Source: CAVORB01 sp963698495 (GTDB lineage Bacteria; Pseudomonadota; Gammaproteobacteria; Chromatiales; Chromatiaceae). Taken from it: 64,000 bases of DNA. The DNA is taken from contig CAVORB010000023.1 of NCBI GenBank assembly GCA_963698495.1, forward strand, positions 110,860-174,859, given 5' to 3'. Below the pieces are notes generated by a model, which was given only the letters and a program-made list of their open reading frames with translations, was not told the origin of the DNA and searched no databases. Numbering within the stretch: position 1 is the first letter of the stretch; the number at the start of each line of letters is the position of its first letter. Shown piece by piece: positions 54,302-63,998 of this stretch. The translations under genes were made by a program, and so were the position numbers.

Positions 54302-56675
54302 TCACACCTTTTGGATCGTCACCGGGGCGATCTGCGCGCCGAGGACCTCGCTGCCCGCGACCGCCGCGGGGATGCGGGCACAGCCCGCGGGTACCCCGGC
54401 GTCCAGGCTCACCAGGGTCTGCACCGCCGCGCCGTTCTGCGCGACCTGGACCCGATCGCCGTCGGCAAGCCCCAGCTTGGCGGCCTCCTGCGGGTTCAGG
54501 TAGACCGCGAAGGCGCTCAGCCGCGGGCGCGCGCTGCAGGGCCGGGGCGCGGCGCACCAGTGCATCCGAGGCGTAGATGGGCACGTTGCCGATACGGAAC
54601 AGCCCCTCCACGGGGACTACCTGAGGTTGTACCTTGAGGTCCCCGCGCGGCTTGTTGTCCGGCTTGGCTCCCTCGCAGAGGGCGCGGATCTCATCGAGCA
54701 CCTGACTCGAATCGCGATAGTCGAAGCCCTCCAGCTCCAGCTGGTTGCCGAGCACGCGCAACACCTTCCAGCCGGGACGCGCCTCCCCCGGGGGCGCAAC
54801 GGCGCCGCGGAAGCTCTGCCAGGTGACGTCCGCGTTGACGAAGGTCCCGGAGGTCTCGGCGAAGGCCCCGATCGGCAACATCAGATCGGCCACCGCCTCC
54901 AGGGACGGGCTGCGGAAGGCGGAGCAGGCGAGGACGAACTTGCCCTTGGCGAGCCACTTCATCGCCTGCGCGGGATCGTTCAAGTCTAACCCGGGCTCCA
55001 GACCCCAAAGCAGATAGGCCTTGCGGCGCGATGAGAGCATCTCCGCGGCGCCCGCGCCCGCGGTTTCGATCGGATGAGCGCCCGGCAGCACGCTGGGAAC
55101 CGCCCCGGCAAGGTAGGCCCCGACACTGTTGGCCGCCGCCGGCAGGTAGCCGACCCTGGCATGGGCGGCCTCGGCGATGACCTGGGCCAGGGCCTTGAGC
55201 AGCGTGTAGTCCGGGTGAGCGGCGGCCAGCCCGCCGAGCAGGATCAGGCCCCGATAGTTTTTGCCGGCCTCTTTCAGGCGTTCGGCAGTCGCACCGTGGT
55301 GCTCGTCTGGCGCGGCCCCGGCGATCAGATCCTTGATCGGGCCCGACCCCCGCTTGCCGAGCGCCTTGGCGATGGCGGCCAGGTCCTTGAGCATGCCCGC
55401 CGGCGTGTCCACGAACTGGGTGCTCGGGAAGGTGAGCGCGAGCTCGAGCGGGTTGACCAGGGCGACGTGCGCGCCGGCGAGAGCGGCCTTGCGGATACGG
55501 TGGGCCAGCAGGGGCTGCTCCTGACGGATATCCGCGCCGATCAGGAGTATCCCCTCCTGCACCTCGAGGTCGGCGACCGGCACTCCCAGCCAGGGCAGCA
55601 GCGGATCGGACGCATCGCCGCGGAAATCCTGCTGCCGCAGGCGGGAGTCGATATCCGAGCTGCCCAGGGCGCGCACCAGCTTCTGGGCCAGGTACATCTC
55701 CTCGAGGGTGGCATTGGGGGCGATCAGGGCGCCGAGATCGCCGCCGCTGGCCTTGAGCCCGTCGGCTGCCAGCGCAAGCGCGGTCTGCCAGTCGGTGGCC
55801 TGCCAGTCTCCGTCCTGCTTGACCATGGGCTGCAGCAGGCGATCCTCGGAGGTCAGTCCCTCGTAGCTGAAGCGGTCGCGATCCGAGAGCCAGGTCTCGT
55901 TCACCGCCTCGTTGTCCCGCGGGTGCACGCGCATGACCCGGTTGCCGCGCACGTGCAGGTGGATGTTCGAGCCCAAGCCGTCGTGCGGCGCGATGCCGTC
56001 GACCTGCGTCAGCTCCCAGGAGCGCGCCTTGAAGCGGAACGGCTTGGAGGTCAACGCACCAACCGGGCACAGGTCGATGATGTTGCCCGAGAGCTCGTGG
56101 GCCACCGTGTGCTCGACGAAGGTACCGATGCGCATGTCCTCGCCGCGGCCAGTCGCGCCCAGCTCACGGATGCCGGCGATCTCCGCCCCGAAGCGCACGC
56201 ATCGGGTGCAGTGGATGCAGCGGGTCATGTCGGTGGCGATCAGGGGACCGAGGTCCTCGTCCTTGACCACGCGCTTGCGCTCGGCGTAACGGGAAACGTC
56301 CCCGCCATAGCCCATGGCCACGTCCTGCAGCTCGCACTCCCCGCCCTGGTCGCAGATCGGGCAGTCGAGTGGATGATTGATGAGCAGGAACTCCATGGTC
56401 CCCTTCTGCGCCTCGAGCGCCTTGGGGGAGCGGGTCTGGACCTTCATGCCGTCGGCGACGGGGGTGGCGCAGGCCGGCAGTGGCTTGGGGAAGGGCCGCC
56501 CGCCCTGCTCCGCCTCCACCAGGCACATGCGGCAGTTGGCGGCGATGGAGAGCTTCTGGTGATAACAGAAGCGAGGGATGCGGATACCCTCGCGGTCGGC
56601 GACCTCGATGATCATCTCGCCGGGGACGGCCTCGCAGGGGCGGCCGTCGATCTCGATTGTGACCTTGTCCGTCAT
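54302..56675 (-). CDS. nuoG: NADH-quinone oxidoreductase subunit G (single-base frameshift near C-terminus)
   Basis: The protein begins at ATG 56675. It has the 2Fe-2S ligands C37, C48, C51 and C69, the HxxxC and CPICDQGGECELQD motifs and the CIHCTRCVRFG / CPVGALTS 4Fe-4S motifs, then a molybdopterin-oxidoreductase-like domain. The frame shifts in the GC repeat at about 54520-54540. Upstream reads DALVRRAPALQ and the next frame gives RLSAFAVYLNPQEAAKLGL to a stop at 54302. The 2374-nt span has one surplus base; corrected length is about 790 residues. As written, the last 70 residues would be replaced by nonsense. Confidence 0.95.
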
Positions 56676-56705
56676 TCTGGGTTTCTCAGTCCGAGGTCAC
56701 CGCCG

Positions 56706-57989
56706 TCAGGCGGCCTCGACCAGGCTCCGGCCGTGCTCGACGTAGTGCTCGAACTCGTGGCGGTAATGCTTGAGGAAGCTCTGCACCGGCATCGCCGCGG
56801 CGTCCCCGAGGGCGCAGATGGTGCGCCCGCCGATGCGCCCGGCCACGCCGTCGAGCAGGTCCAGGTCCTCCAGGCGCCCCTGCCCGTGCAGGATGCGGTG
56901 CAGCACCCGCGACAGCCAGCCGGTGCCCTCGCGGCAGGGCGTGCACTGACCGCAGGACTCGGCCGCGTAGAAGTGGGCCAGGTTGGCGAGGACCTTGACC
57001 ATGTCGGTGCCCTCGGCCATCACGATCACGGCGCCGGAGCCGAGCATGGAGCCGGCCTTGGCGATGGAGTCGTAGTCCATGTCCGTCTCCATCATGATCT
57101 CACCGGGCACCACCGGCACCGAGGAGCCGCCGGGAATCACGGCCTTGAGCCGCTTGCCGTCCTTCACGCCGCCGGCCATTTCCAGCAGTTCCTTGAACGG
57201 GGTCCCCAACGGAACCTCGAAGTTGTTCGGCTGGTTGACGTGCCCGGTGACCGAGAACAGCTTGGGGCCGCCGTTGTTCGGCCGGCCCTGCTCCAGGAAC
57301 CAGCGGCCGCCCTTCTCCAGGATCACGGGTACCGAGGCCAGGGACTCGGTGTTGTTGATGGTGGTCGGCTTGCCATACAGGCCCGCCTGTGCCGGGAACG
57401 GCGGCTTGTAGCGCGGCTGGCCCTTCTTGCCCTCGATGGACTCCAACAGCGCCGTCTCCTCGCCGCAGATATAGGCACCGGCACCGCAGTGCGTGTAGAG
57501 GTCGAAATCGACGCCGGAACCCTGGATATCCTTGCCGATCAGGCCCGTCTCGTAGGCCTCGGCCAGGGCCGCGTCGAAGCGCTCGATGGGCTCGTAGAAC
57601 TCGCCGCGGATGTAGTTGTAGCCGACCGTGGCGCCGATGCAGTACCCCGCGATCGCCATGCCCTCGATCAGCTGGTGGGGGTTGTAGCGCAGGATGTCCC
57701 GGTCCTTGCACGTGCCGGGCTCGCCCTCGTCGGAGTTGCAGACGATGTACTTCTGACCGGGCGCGCTGCGGGGCATGAAGCTCCACTTGAGCCCGGTCGG
57801 GAACCCGGCGCCGCCGCGGCCCCGCAGGGCCGATTGCTTGAGCTCGTCGATGATGTTTGCGGGGTCCGGCTTCTCCTTGAGGATCTTCTCCCACTGCACG
57901 TAGCCGCCGACGCTGCGATAAGCCTCCAGGGTATGGGGCTGGTCCAAATGCAGGGTGCGGAAGCAGACCGTGTTCTGATGCTCGACCAT
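56706..57989 (-). CDS. nuoF: NADH-quinone oxidoreductase subunit F
   Basis: ATG 57989 gives 427 residues. It binds NADH and FMN through GRGGAGFPTGLKW (near 58-70) and the GAGAYICGEETALLESIEG segment (near 172-190). One 4Fe-4S cluster is held by ESCGQCTPCREG (near 342-353). It is the entry site for electrons. Its ATG overlaps the nuoE stop by one nucleotide (TAATG), which fits coupled expression. Confidence 0.97.
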   Translation of the reverse strand: MVEHQNTVCFRTLHLDQPHTLEAYRSVGGYVQWEKILKEKPDPANIIDELKQSALRGRGGAGFPTGLKWSFMPRSAPGQKYIVCNSDEGEPGTCKDRDILRYNPHQLIEGMAIAGYCIGATVGYNYIRGEFYEPIERFDAALAEAYETGLIGKDIQGSGVDFDLYTHCGAGAYICGEETALLESIEGKKGQPRYKPPFPAQAGLYGKPTTINNTESLASVPVILEKGGRWFLEQGRPNNGGPKLFSVTGHVNQPNNFEVPLGTPFKELLEMAGGVKDGKRLKAVIPGGSSVPVVPGEIMMETDMDYDSIAKAGSMLGSGAVIVMAEGTDMVKVLANLAHFYAAESCGQCTPCREGTGWLSRVLHRILHGQGRLEDLDLLDGVAGRIGGRTICALGDAAAMPVQSFLKHYRHEFEHYVEHGRSLVEAA

Positions 57990-58519
57990 TAGTCCAGCCC
58001 CTCGATCAGCTTGTCCAAGGCGTCCGCCGACAGGTTCTCGTGGTAGGTCTCGCCTACCAGCACGGCGGGGGCGTGGCGACAGGCGCCCAGACACTCGACC
58101 TCCTTGAAGGTGAAGCGGCCATCCGCCGTGGTCTCACCGGGCTTGACCCCGTACTTCCGCTCGACGTGGTGGATGAGGTCCTCGGAACCGCACAGCATGC
58201 AGGAGACGCTGTTGCAGACGCAGACCTTGTGCTTGGCGGTAGGCTCCAGATCGTACATGCCGTAGAAGGTCGCGACCTCGTAGACGGCGACCTGGGGCAT
58301 GTCCAGATAGACGGCCACGTCGTCCAGCAGCTCGCGCGAGAGCCAACCGCCGTTCCAGTCCTGCACCAGTGTCAGGGCCGGCATCACCGCGGACTGCTTC
58401 CATTCCGCCGGATACTTGGCGACATGGCGGTCGATCGCGGCGCGGATCTCGGGCGTGAACAGGCCCTGCTTGGCCTGCGGATCCGCCGGAACGGCGAGCG
58501 GCGCGGTTCTGAAGCTCAT
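57989..58519 (-). CDS. nuoE: NADH-quinone oxidoreductase subunit E
   Basis: ATG 58519 gives 176 residues with the thioredoxin-like 2Fe-2S domain. The ligands lie in CNSVSCMLCG (first pair) and ECLGACRHAP (second pair). It sits next to NuoF in the NADH module. The start overlaps the nuoD stop by one base. Confidence 0.96.
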   Translation of the reverse strand: MSFRTAPLAVPADPQAKQGLFTPEIRAAIDRHVAKYPAEWKQSAVMPALTLVQDWNGGWLSRELLDDVAVYLDMPQVAVYEVATFYGMYDLEPTAKHKVCVCNSVSCMLCGSEDLIHHVERKYGVKPGETTADGRFTFKEVECLGACRHAPAVLVGETYHENLSADALDKLIEGLD

Positions 58520-59778
58520 CAGCGGTCGATCTCCCCGAAAACGATGTCCATGGTGCCGATGATGGCCACCACGTCCGCGAGCATGTGCCCGCGCGCCATC
58601 TCGTCCATGGCCGAGAGATGCGCGAACCCGGGGGCGCGCACCTTGACCCGATAGGGCTTGTTGGCGCCGTCGGAGACGATGTAGCAGCCGAACTCGCCCT
58701 TGGGGTGCTCGATGGCGGCGTAGACCTCGCCGGGAGGCGTGCAGTAGCCCTCGGTGAAGAGCTTGAAGTGGTGGATCAGGGCTTCCATGTCGTCCTTCAT
58801 CTCGGAGCGGGGCGGCGGCGCGATCTTGTGGTCGTCGATCATCACAGGACCGGGGTTCGCCCGCAGCCAGTCCACGCACTGCTTGATGATGCGGTTGCAC
58901 TGGCGCAGCTCCTCGACCCGCACCAGATAACGATCGTAACAGTCGCCGTTCTGCCCCACCGGGATGTCGAAATCCACCTTGTCGTAGGACGCATAAGGCT
59001 GCTTCTTGCGCAGATCCCAGGCGATTCCCGAGCCGCGCAGCATGGGACCCGTGAAGCCGAGCTGGAGCGCGCGCTCCGGCGAGACCACGCCGATGCCGAC
59101 GGTGCGCTGCTTCCAGATGCGGTTGTCGGTGAGCAGGGTCTCGTACTCGTCGATGTAGGTCGGGAAGCGCTCGGTGAAGTCCTCGATGAAATCGAGCAGG
59201 CTGCCCTCGCGCGCGGCGTTCTTGCGCGCGATGTCACTCTCGCTGTGCCACTTGGTGGCGCCTTCCTGGTAGCGGGGCATCCGGTCCGGCAGGTCGCGGT
59301 AGACGCCGCCCGGCCGGTAGTAGGTCGCATGCAGGCGGGCGCCGGAGACCGCCTCGTAGCAGTCCATCAGGTCCTCGCGCTCGCGGAAGCAGTAGAGGAA
59401 CATGGTCATGGCGCCGACGTCCAGCGCATGCGAGCCGAGCCACAGCATGTGGTTCAGGATGCGCGTGATCTCGTCGAACATGGTGCGGATCCACTGCGCC
59501 CGCTCCGGGGCCTCGATACCCAGCAGCTTCTCGATCGCCCGCACATAGCCGTGCTCGTTGCACATCATGGACACGTAATCGAGGCGGTCCATGTAGCCGA
59601 TGCTCTGATTGTAGGGCTTGGTCTCGGCCAGCTTCTCGGTGCCACGGTGGAGCAGGCCGATGTGCGGATCGGCGCGCTCGATGACCTCGCCGTCCATCTC
59701 CAGGACCAGCCGCAACACCCCGTGGGCGGCCGGGTGCTGGGGACCGAAATTCAGCGTGTAGTTGCGGATCTCAGGCAT
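58519..59778 (-). CDS. nuoD: NADH-quinone oxidoreductase subunit D
   Basis: ATG 59778 (MPEIRNYTLNFGPQHPAAHG) gives 419 residues of the 49-kDa subunit that lines the quinone site with NuoB. The GPQHPAAHG and RGTEKLAE motifs near the start and the C-terminal DIVFGEIDR end are characteristic. The nuoC stop overlaps this start by 8 nt. NuoC and NuoD are separate genes here, unlike the fused form of E. coli. Confidence 0.97.
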   Translation of the reverse strand: MPEIRNYTLNFGPQHPAAHGVLRLVLEMDGEVIERADPHIGLLHRGTEKLAETKPYNQSIGYMDRLDYVSMMCNEHGYVRAIEKLLGIEAPERAQWIRTMFDEITRILNHMLWLGSHALDVGAMTMFLYCFREREDLMDCYEAVSGARLHATYYRPGGVYRDLPDRMPRYQEGATKWHSESDIARKNAAREGSLLDFIEDFTERFPTYIDEYETLLTDNRIWKQRTVGIGVVSPERALQLGFTGPMLRGSGIAWDLRKKQPYASYDKVDFDIPVGQNGDCYDRYLVRVEELRQCNRIIKQCVDWLRANPGPVMIDDHKIAPPPRSEMKDDMEALIHHFKLFTEGYCTPPGEVYAAIEHPKGEFGCYIVSDGANKPYRVKVRAPGFAHLSAMDEMARGHMLADVVAIIGTMDIVFGEIDR

Positions 59779-60493
59779 CGGGGGCGTCCGTCTGCTGCGC
59801 CGGCTCCCGCTGGTAGCGGCTGTCTGCGCGGATGACGCGCGGCACCAGGGTGCGCGGCTCGATCTCGACCGGCCCGTAGACCACGCGTCTTTGTTCCGGG
59901 TCGTAGCGCATTTCCACGTGCCCGGAGATGGGGAAGTCCTTGCGGAACGGGTGTCCGACGAAACCATAGTCGGTGAGGATTCGGCGCAGATCCGGGTGGC
60001 CGCGGAAAAGGATGCCGTAGAGGTCGAACGCCTCCCGCTCGTACCAGTTGGCGGAGCTCCAAACGCCGATCACCGAGTCGACCATGGGCTGCGCGCCGCC
60101 GGCATAGGCCTTGACCCGCATGCGGCGGTTGTGGGTGAGCGACAGCAGGTGGTACACGGCGGCGAAGCGTTTCGGGTCGTCCTCCGCGTCGAGCGTGAAA
60201 TCCCGCTCCACGCCGCGACCGAAACCGGTGGCGGATGCCTCCTCGGTCGCCCATTCCGAGCAGCCGTAGGCGGCGTAGTCCACTCCGCACACGTCCAGCA
60301 GGATCTCGAACCTGAAGTCCTCATGATCCCGCAGCGCGCCGGCGACCTCGAGCAGGCGCTCCGAGGGCACGATCAGGGTCACCTCGGCTGGCGCCAGCGC
60401 GACCTCGCATCCGAGACCTTCGAAGTGCTCGGTGAGCGCAGCGGCGAGTGCGTCCGTCCTGGCGTCGCCGGTCTTGGAGTCCACTTGTGACAT
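59771..60493 (-). CDS. nuoC: NADH-quinone oxidoreductase subunit C
   Basis: This 240-residue 30-kDa subunit has the signature WYEREAFDLYGILFRGHPDLRRIL region near 150-175. It also has an N-terminal part of variable sequence. It forms part of the connecting module of the peripheral arm. An insertion around residues 85-105 (GCSEWATEEASATGFGRG) is longer than in many homologues. Confidence 0.96.
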   Translation of the reverse strand: MSQVDSKTGDARTDALAAALTEHFEGLGCEVALAPAEVTLIVPSERLLEVAGALRDHEDFRFEILLDVCGVDYAAYGCSEWATEEASATGFGRGVERDFTLDAEDDPKRFAAVYHLLSLTHNRRMRVKAYAGGAQPMVDSVIGVWSSANWYEREAFDLYGILFRGHPDLRRILTDYGFVGHPFRKDFPISGHVEMRYDPEQRRVVYGPVEIEPRTLVPRVIRADSRYQREPAQQTDAPDA

Positions 60494-60508
60494 GTGTCAG
60501 GCCAGTTG

Positions 60509-60985
60509 TCAGCGGGCGATGGTGTTGGTGCGGCGGATCTTGTTCTGCAGCTGAAGGATGCCCCAAAGCAGCGCCTCGGCGGTCGGGGGACAGCCGGGAA
60601 CGTAGATGTCGACCGGAACGATGCGGTCGCAGCCGCGCACGACGGAGTAAGAGTAGTGGTAGTAACCGCCGCCATTCGCGCAGGATCCCATCGAAATGAC
60701 CCAGCGCGGCTCGGCCATCTGGTCGTAGACCTTGCGCAACGCCGGTCCCATCTTGTTGCACAGGGTCCCGGCGACGATCATGACGTCCGACTGGCGGGGA
60801 CTGGGGCGGAAGATGATGCCGAAGCGGTCGAGGTCGTAGCGCGCGGCGCCGGCGTGCATCATCTCGACGGCGCAGCAAGCGAGGCCGAAGGTCATGGGCC
60901 AGAGAGACCCGGTGCGCGCCCAGTTGATGAGCTTGTCGGCGGTGGTCGTGACCACCCCTTTTTCGAGGAGACCTTCTATTCCCAT
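60509..60985 (-). CDS. nuoB: NADH-quinone oxidoreductase subunit B
   Basis: ATG 60985 gives 158 residues. It holds cluster N2, the last 4Fe-4S cluster before quinone, through the tandem Cys pair C37-C38 in GLACCAVEMM, C102 in MGSCANGG and C132 in PGCPPTAE. Its start lies 10 nt inside nuoA, so the two are coupled. Confidence 0.97.
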   Translation of the reverse strand: MGIEGLLEKGVVTTTADKLINWARTGSLWPMTFGLACCAVEMMHAGAARYDLDRFGIIFRPSPRQSDVMIVAGTLCNKMGPALRKVYDQMAEPRWVISMGSCANGGGYYHYSYSVVRGCDRIVPVDIYVPGCPPTAEALLWGILQLQNKIRRTNTIAR

Positions 60986-61332
60986 TCCAGGGCCCCCTTC
61001 TTCCACTCGTAGATGAAACCGACCACCAGGATTCCGAGGAAGATCACCATGGCGGTGAAGCCGACCATTCCGATCTGCTCCAACACGACAGCCCAGGGAA
61101 AGAGGAAGGCGATCTCGAGATCGAAGATGATGAACAGGATGGCGACGAGGTAGTAGCGCACGTCGAACTTCATGCGCGCGTTCTCGAAGACCTCGAAACC
61201 GCACTCGTACGGAGAGTTCTTCGCACTGTCCGGGCGATGCTCGCCGAGCAGCAGACCGGCCGCGATGGCACCGCCTCCCACCAGCACCCCGATGACGATG
61301 AAGATCAGGATGGGCAGATAGTTTTCGAGCAC
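60976..61332 (-). CDS. nuoA: NADH-quinone oxidoreductase subunit A
   Basis: This 118-residue subunit starts at GTG 61332 behind GGGGAG and has three membrane helices. The conserved KNSPYECGFEVFENARMKFD loop lies between the first two and includes the quinone-site Cys. It is the first gene of the operon, about 50 nt after the predicted transcription start. Confidence 0.96.
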   Translation of the reverse strand: MLENYLPILIFIVIGVLVGGGAIAAGLLLGEHRPDSAKNSPYECGFEVFENARMKFDVRYYLVAILFIIFDLEIAFLFPWAVVLEQIGMVGFTAMVIFLGILVVGFIYEWKKGALEWE

Positions 61333-61386
61333 CTTTGTTCTCCCCGCCGCGTGCTTGGTGTTGTACGACCCGCAACGTGCTCGGGG

Positions 61387-61416
61387 AGTCTATTTCAGTT
61401 CACGCGGGACTGTCAA
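61387..61416 (-). promoter_or_regulatory. Predicted sigma-70 promoter of the nuo operon
   Basis: On the minus strand TTGACA (61416-61411) and TAGACT (61392-61387) are 18 bp apart. The -35 box is a perfect match and the -10 box matches four of six. An AT-rich stretch lies upstream (61430-61475), as expected for an UP element. Confidence 0.65.
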
Positions 61417-61475
61417 GCCAGCATCTTCCCTATATTTGTATAAAATTCAAATAGTTATATATTTCAGTCGGGCAG

Positions 61476-61508
61476 AAAAAAACGGTATCCGCGGGGCGCG
61501 GATACCGT
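61476..61508 (-). terminator. Rho-independent terminator after tRNA-Leu
   Basis: On the minus strand an 11-bp perfect stem (ACGGTATCCGC / GCGGATACCGT) with a 5-nt loop is followed by a run of seven T. It closes the tpiA-secG-tRNA transcript before the nuo promoter. Confidence 0.88.
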
Positions 61509-61517
61509 TTCGTTGTT

Positions 61518-61602
61518 TGGTGCCGACGGCCGGACTCGAACCGGCACGGCTCTCGCCACTACCCCCTCAAGATAGCGTGTCTACCAATTCCACCACGTCG
61601 GC
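61518..61602 (-). tRNA. tRNA-Leu (anticodon GAG), CCA encoded
   Basis: The minus strand folds into a class II tRNA with acceptor stem GCCGACG / CGTCGGC, D-loop TGGTAGACACG, anticodon loop TTGAGGG (GAG), a variable arm and T-loop GGTTCGAGTCC. The discriminator A and CCA end at 61518. The position right after secG is the usual one in gammaproteobacteria. Confidence 0.96.
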
Positions 61603-61620
61603 GTTGAAATCTGCTGCGTG

Positions 61621-62148
61621 TCACTGCCCAGCCGGCTGTCCTTCCCCCGGCGGCGGTGCCGCATCTGGCTCCGCCGTGGGTGACGCCGGAACGTCGGCCT
61701 CGGGCGCCGCTACGGCCTCGGCTGGCTCCGCCCCTGCCGGAACCGCCGGAACATCCGTTGCCGTCGTTTCCGAGGATGGGATCTCCACCGACGGAACTGC
61801 GGACTGTCCGGTCTCGGGCGCGGAAACGGGCGGCACACCCTGATCGGCGGGTACGACCACATCGCTTCCGACCGGTGCCGGCACCTCGACCCCCTCCATG
61901 AGCCCCCGCGGCTCACCGACTTGAGCGGCGAAATAGGCCAGGGCCATGCTGGTGATGAAGAAGGCGGCAGCCAGGATCGCCGTGGTTCGGGAAAGGAAGG
62001 AGCCCGAGCCCCGCGCTCCGAAAACGGTGGCCGAGGCGCCGCTGCCGAAGGCGGCGCCAGCGTCGGCGCCGCGACCGTGCTGCATCAGCACGAGGCCGAT
62101 CAGTCCGATCGCCAGAAAGAGGTGCAGTACGGTCAGTATGGTTTGCAT
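61621..62148 (-). CDS. secG: Preprotein translocase subunit SecG with long acidic tail
   Basis: ATG 62148 gives 175 residues. The first 80 match SecG: two membrane helices around the conserved LVLMQHGRGADAGAAFGSG loop. SecG helps SecYEG move precursor proteins across the inner membrane. The C-terminal 90 residues are a low-complexity Pro/Ala/Glu/Val tail, making the protein longer than the usual 75-115 residues. It starts 7 nt after the tpiA stop. Confidence 0.93.
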   Translation of the reverse strand: MQTILTVLHLFLAIGLIGLVLMQHGRGADAGAAFGSGASATVFGARGSGSFLSRTTAILAAAFFITSMALAYFAAQVGEPRGLMEGVEVPAPVGSDVVVPADQGVPPVSAPETGQSAVPSVEIPSSETTATDVPAVPAGAEPAEAVAAPEADVPASPTAEPDAAPPPGEGQPAGQ

Positions 62149-62155
62149 CGAAAAC

Positions 62156-62911
62156 TCAGGCGCCGGCCGCCTCACAGATGGCGAGAAAATCCGCGGCCTT
62201 CAGCGAGGCCCCGCCGATCAGGCCGCCGTCGATGTCGGCGTTGGACATCAGGTCGGCCGCGTTGTCCGGCTTCATGCTTCCGCCGTAGAGGATGCGTAGG
62301 CCATCGGCCACCGCCGCGTCATGGCTCGCAATACGCTTGCGAATGAAGGCGTGGACCTCCTGGGCCTGCTCGGACGTGGCCGTCACGCCAGTCCCGATGG
62401 CCCACACCGGCTCGTAGGCGATCACGCCGTCGGCGAGGGCCTGAGCGCCTTCCAGCTCGATCACCGCGTCTACCTGGCGGGCGACGACCTCCTCGGTGAT
62501 GCCCTTCTCGCGCTCATCGAGGGTTTCGCCGACGCACAGGATCGGCTTGAGGCCGGCGGCGCGCGCCACGGCAAACTTACGCGCGACCAGCGCATCGTCC
62601 TCGCCGTAGAGGGTGCGACGCTCGGAGTGACCGACGATCACGTAGGTGCAGCCGAAATCCAACAGCATGGAGGCAGACACCTCGCCCGTGAAGGCGCCAG
62701 ACTGCTCGATGGAGAGATTCTGCCCGCCCCAGGAGATCGCCGTTCCGGACAACTCCGCCTGCGCCGTGGGGATGAAGACGTACGGCGGGCAGACCGCAAC
62801 CTCGCAGTTGCCGACTTTGCCCACGCCTTCCTTGATTCCGCCCAGCAGCTCGCGCACGCTCGCCACCGAACCGTTCATCTTCCAGTTTCCCGCCACCAAC
62901 GGCTGACGCAT
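62156..62911 (-). CDS. tpiA: Triose-phosphate isomerase
   Basis: This 251-residue enzyme has the full TIM-barrel active site: AGNWKMN with Lys11, VGHSERR with the catalytic His (near 95), and AYEPVWAIGTG with the catalytic Glu (near 167). The phosphate-binding GGSMKPDN loop is near 210. It interconverts dihydroxyacetone phosphate and glyceraldehyde 3-phosphate. It leads the tpiA-secG-tRNA-Leu unit and is divergent from smpB. Confidence 0.97.
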   Translation of the reverse strand: MRQPLVAGNWKMNGSVASVRELLGGIKEGVGKVGNCEVAVCPPYVFIPTAQAELSGTAISWGGQNLSIEQSGAFTGEVSASMLLDFGCTYVIVGHSERRTLYGEDDALVARKFAVARAAGLKPILCVGETLDEREKGITEEVVARQVDAVIELEGAQALADGVIAYEPVWAIGTGVTATSEQAQEVHAFIRKRIASHDAAVADGLRILYGGSMKPDNAADLMSNADIDGGLIGGASLKAADFLAICEAAGA

Positions 62912-63059
62912 AACGACCTCCTACATCGAAGAGCCCGCAACGATAGTCGCTCGTCGAGGGAAAATCAACCGTCGCCACCATCCGTCGAGTGTCCAGGCAC
63001 CGTCGCCGCGGCGCTGATGACAGCGGCCCCAAGGCGGGCTTTTGATTTACACTCTCGCG

Positions 63060-63536
63060 ATGGCCAAGAAGAGCAAAAGCAAGCAACCCGGCTCCACGAT
63101 CGCGCTCAACAAGAAAGCGAGCCACGACTATCACATCGAGCAGCGATACGAGGCGGGCATTGCCCTGGAAGGCTGGGAGGTCAAGAGTCTCCGCGCCGGC
63201 CGGGTGCAGCTCAAGGAAAGCTACGTCCGTATCCTGCACGGTGAGGCGTTCCTCCTCGGCGCTCACATCTCGGCGCTCTCGACCGCGTCCACCCATGTCA
63301 GCCCCGATCCGGTACGCACCCGCAAGCTGCTGCTCAAGCGTGCCGAGCTCAACCGGCTCATCGGCCTGACCGAACGCGCGGGTTACACCCTGGTGCCTAC
63401 CGCTATGTATTGGAAACGCGGCCGGGCCAAGCTCGAAATCGGGCTCGCCAAGGGCAAGAAGCAGCACGACAAGCGCGCAACCGAAAAGGACAGGGACTGG
63501 AAACGGGAAAAGGAACGGCTGTTCAAACAGCACTGA
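63060..63536 (+). CDS. smpB: SsrA-binding protein SmpB
   Basis: ATG 63060 (MAKKSKSKQPG) gives 158 residues; a TTG six codons upstream is less likely. The conserved NKKASHDYHIEQRYEAGI and GWEVKSLRAGRVQL segments are present, with the basic C-terminal tail DWKREKERLFKQH that enters the ribosome. SmpB brings tmRNA to stalled ribosomes. The gene for tmRNA follows about 100 nt downstream. Confidence 0.97.
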   Translation: MAKKSKSKQPGSTIALNKKASHDYHIEQRYEAGIALEGWEVKSLRAGRVQLKESYVRILHGEAFLLGAHISALSTASTHVSPDPVRTRKLLLKRAELNRLIGLTERAGYTLVPTAMYWKRGRAKLEIGLAKGKKQHDKRATEKDRDWKREKERLFKQH

Positions 63537-63591
63537 GCCGAGCCCCCATCGAGGTCGCTGAAGCCTAGGTTGCCGGCGAACGAGGCAATAC

Positions 63592-63621
63592 TTGCCGACG
63601 GAACTTTCCCGCCCCTATACT
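63592..63621 (+). promoter_or_regulatory. Predicted sigma-70 promoter of ssrA
   Basis: TTGCCG (63592-63597) and TATACT (63616-63621) are 18 bp apart. The predicted start lies about 12 nt before the mature tmRNA 5' end. Confidence 0.65.
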
Positions 63622-63639
63622 GCCTCACTCAATACCAAA

Positions 63640-63998
63640 GGGGGCGACCTGGCTTCGACGTGGGTTGCGAAACCTGAGGTGCATGCCGAGGTGCGGGATA
63701 CCTCGTAAATCCATCCGCAAACTAATAGTTGCCAACGACGACAACTACGCTCTCGCCGCTTAATCCGGCGAGCCTCTGACCGCCACTTGCCTGTGGGCGG
63801 CGGGTTCCAGGGGTAAAATCACACGGGATCGCGGTGACGGGAGTCCGGACCTGATCCGCTAAAACCCAATTCGGAATCGCCGACCGAACGCCCTGCCCGT
63901 CGGGCGCCGGAAGGTTAAAAACAATAGGCTGGGATAAGCATGTAGATCCGATGGCAGAGTACTTGCGGACGCGGGTTCGATTCCCGCCGCCTCCACCA
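63640..63998 (+). ncRNA. ssrA: Transfer-messenger RNA (tmRNA)
   Basis: The RNA begins GGGGGCGACCTGGCTTCGACG and ends with the T-arm GCGGGTTCGATTCCCGC and CGCCTCCACCA, so the tRNA-like ends pair. The tag frame at 63731-63763 encodes ANDDNYALAA and then TAA. The tag ends in LAA, the usual ClpXP degron. It rescues stalled ribosomes together with SmpB. The complete gene fits in the window. Confidence 0.97.

Noticed and set aside
55074..57992. Plus-strand open frame of 972 codons
   Set aside because: It is antisense to nuoG and nuoF, which have unmistakable iron-sulfur and flavin motifs; it has only GC-driven composition.
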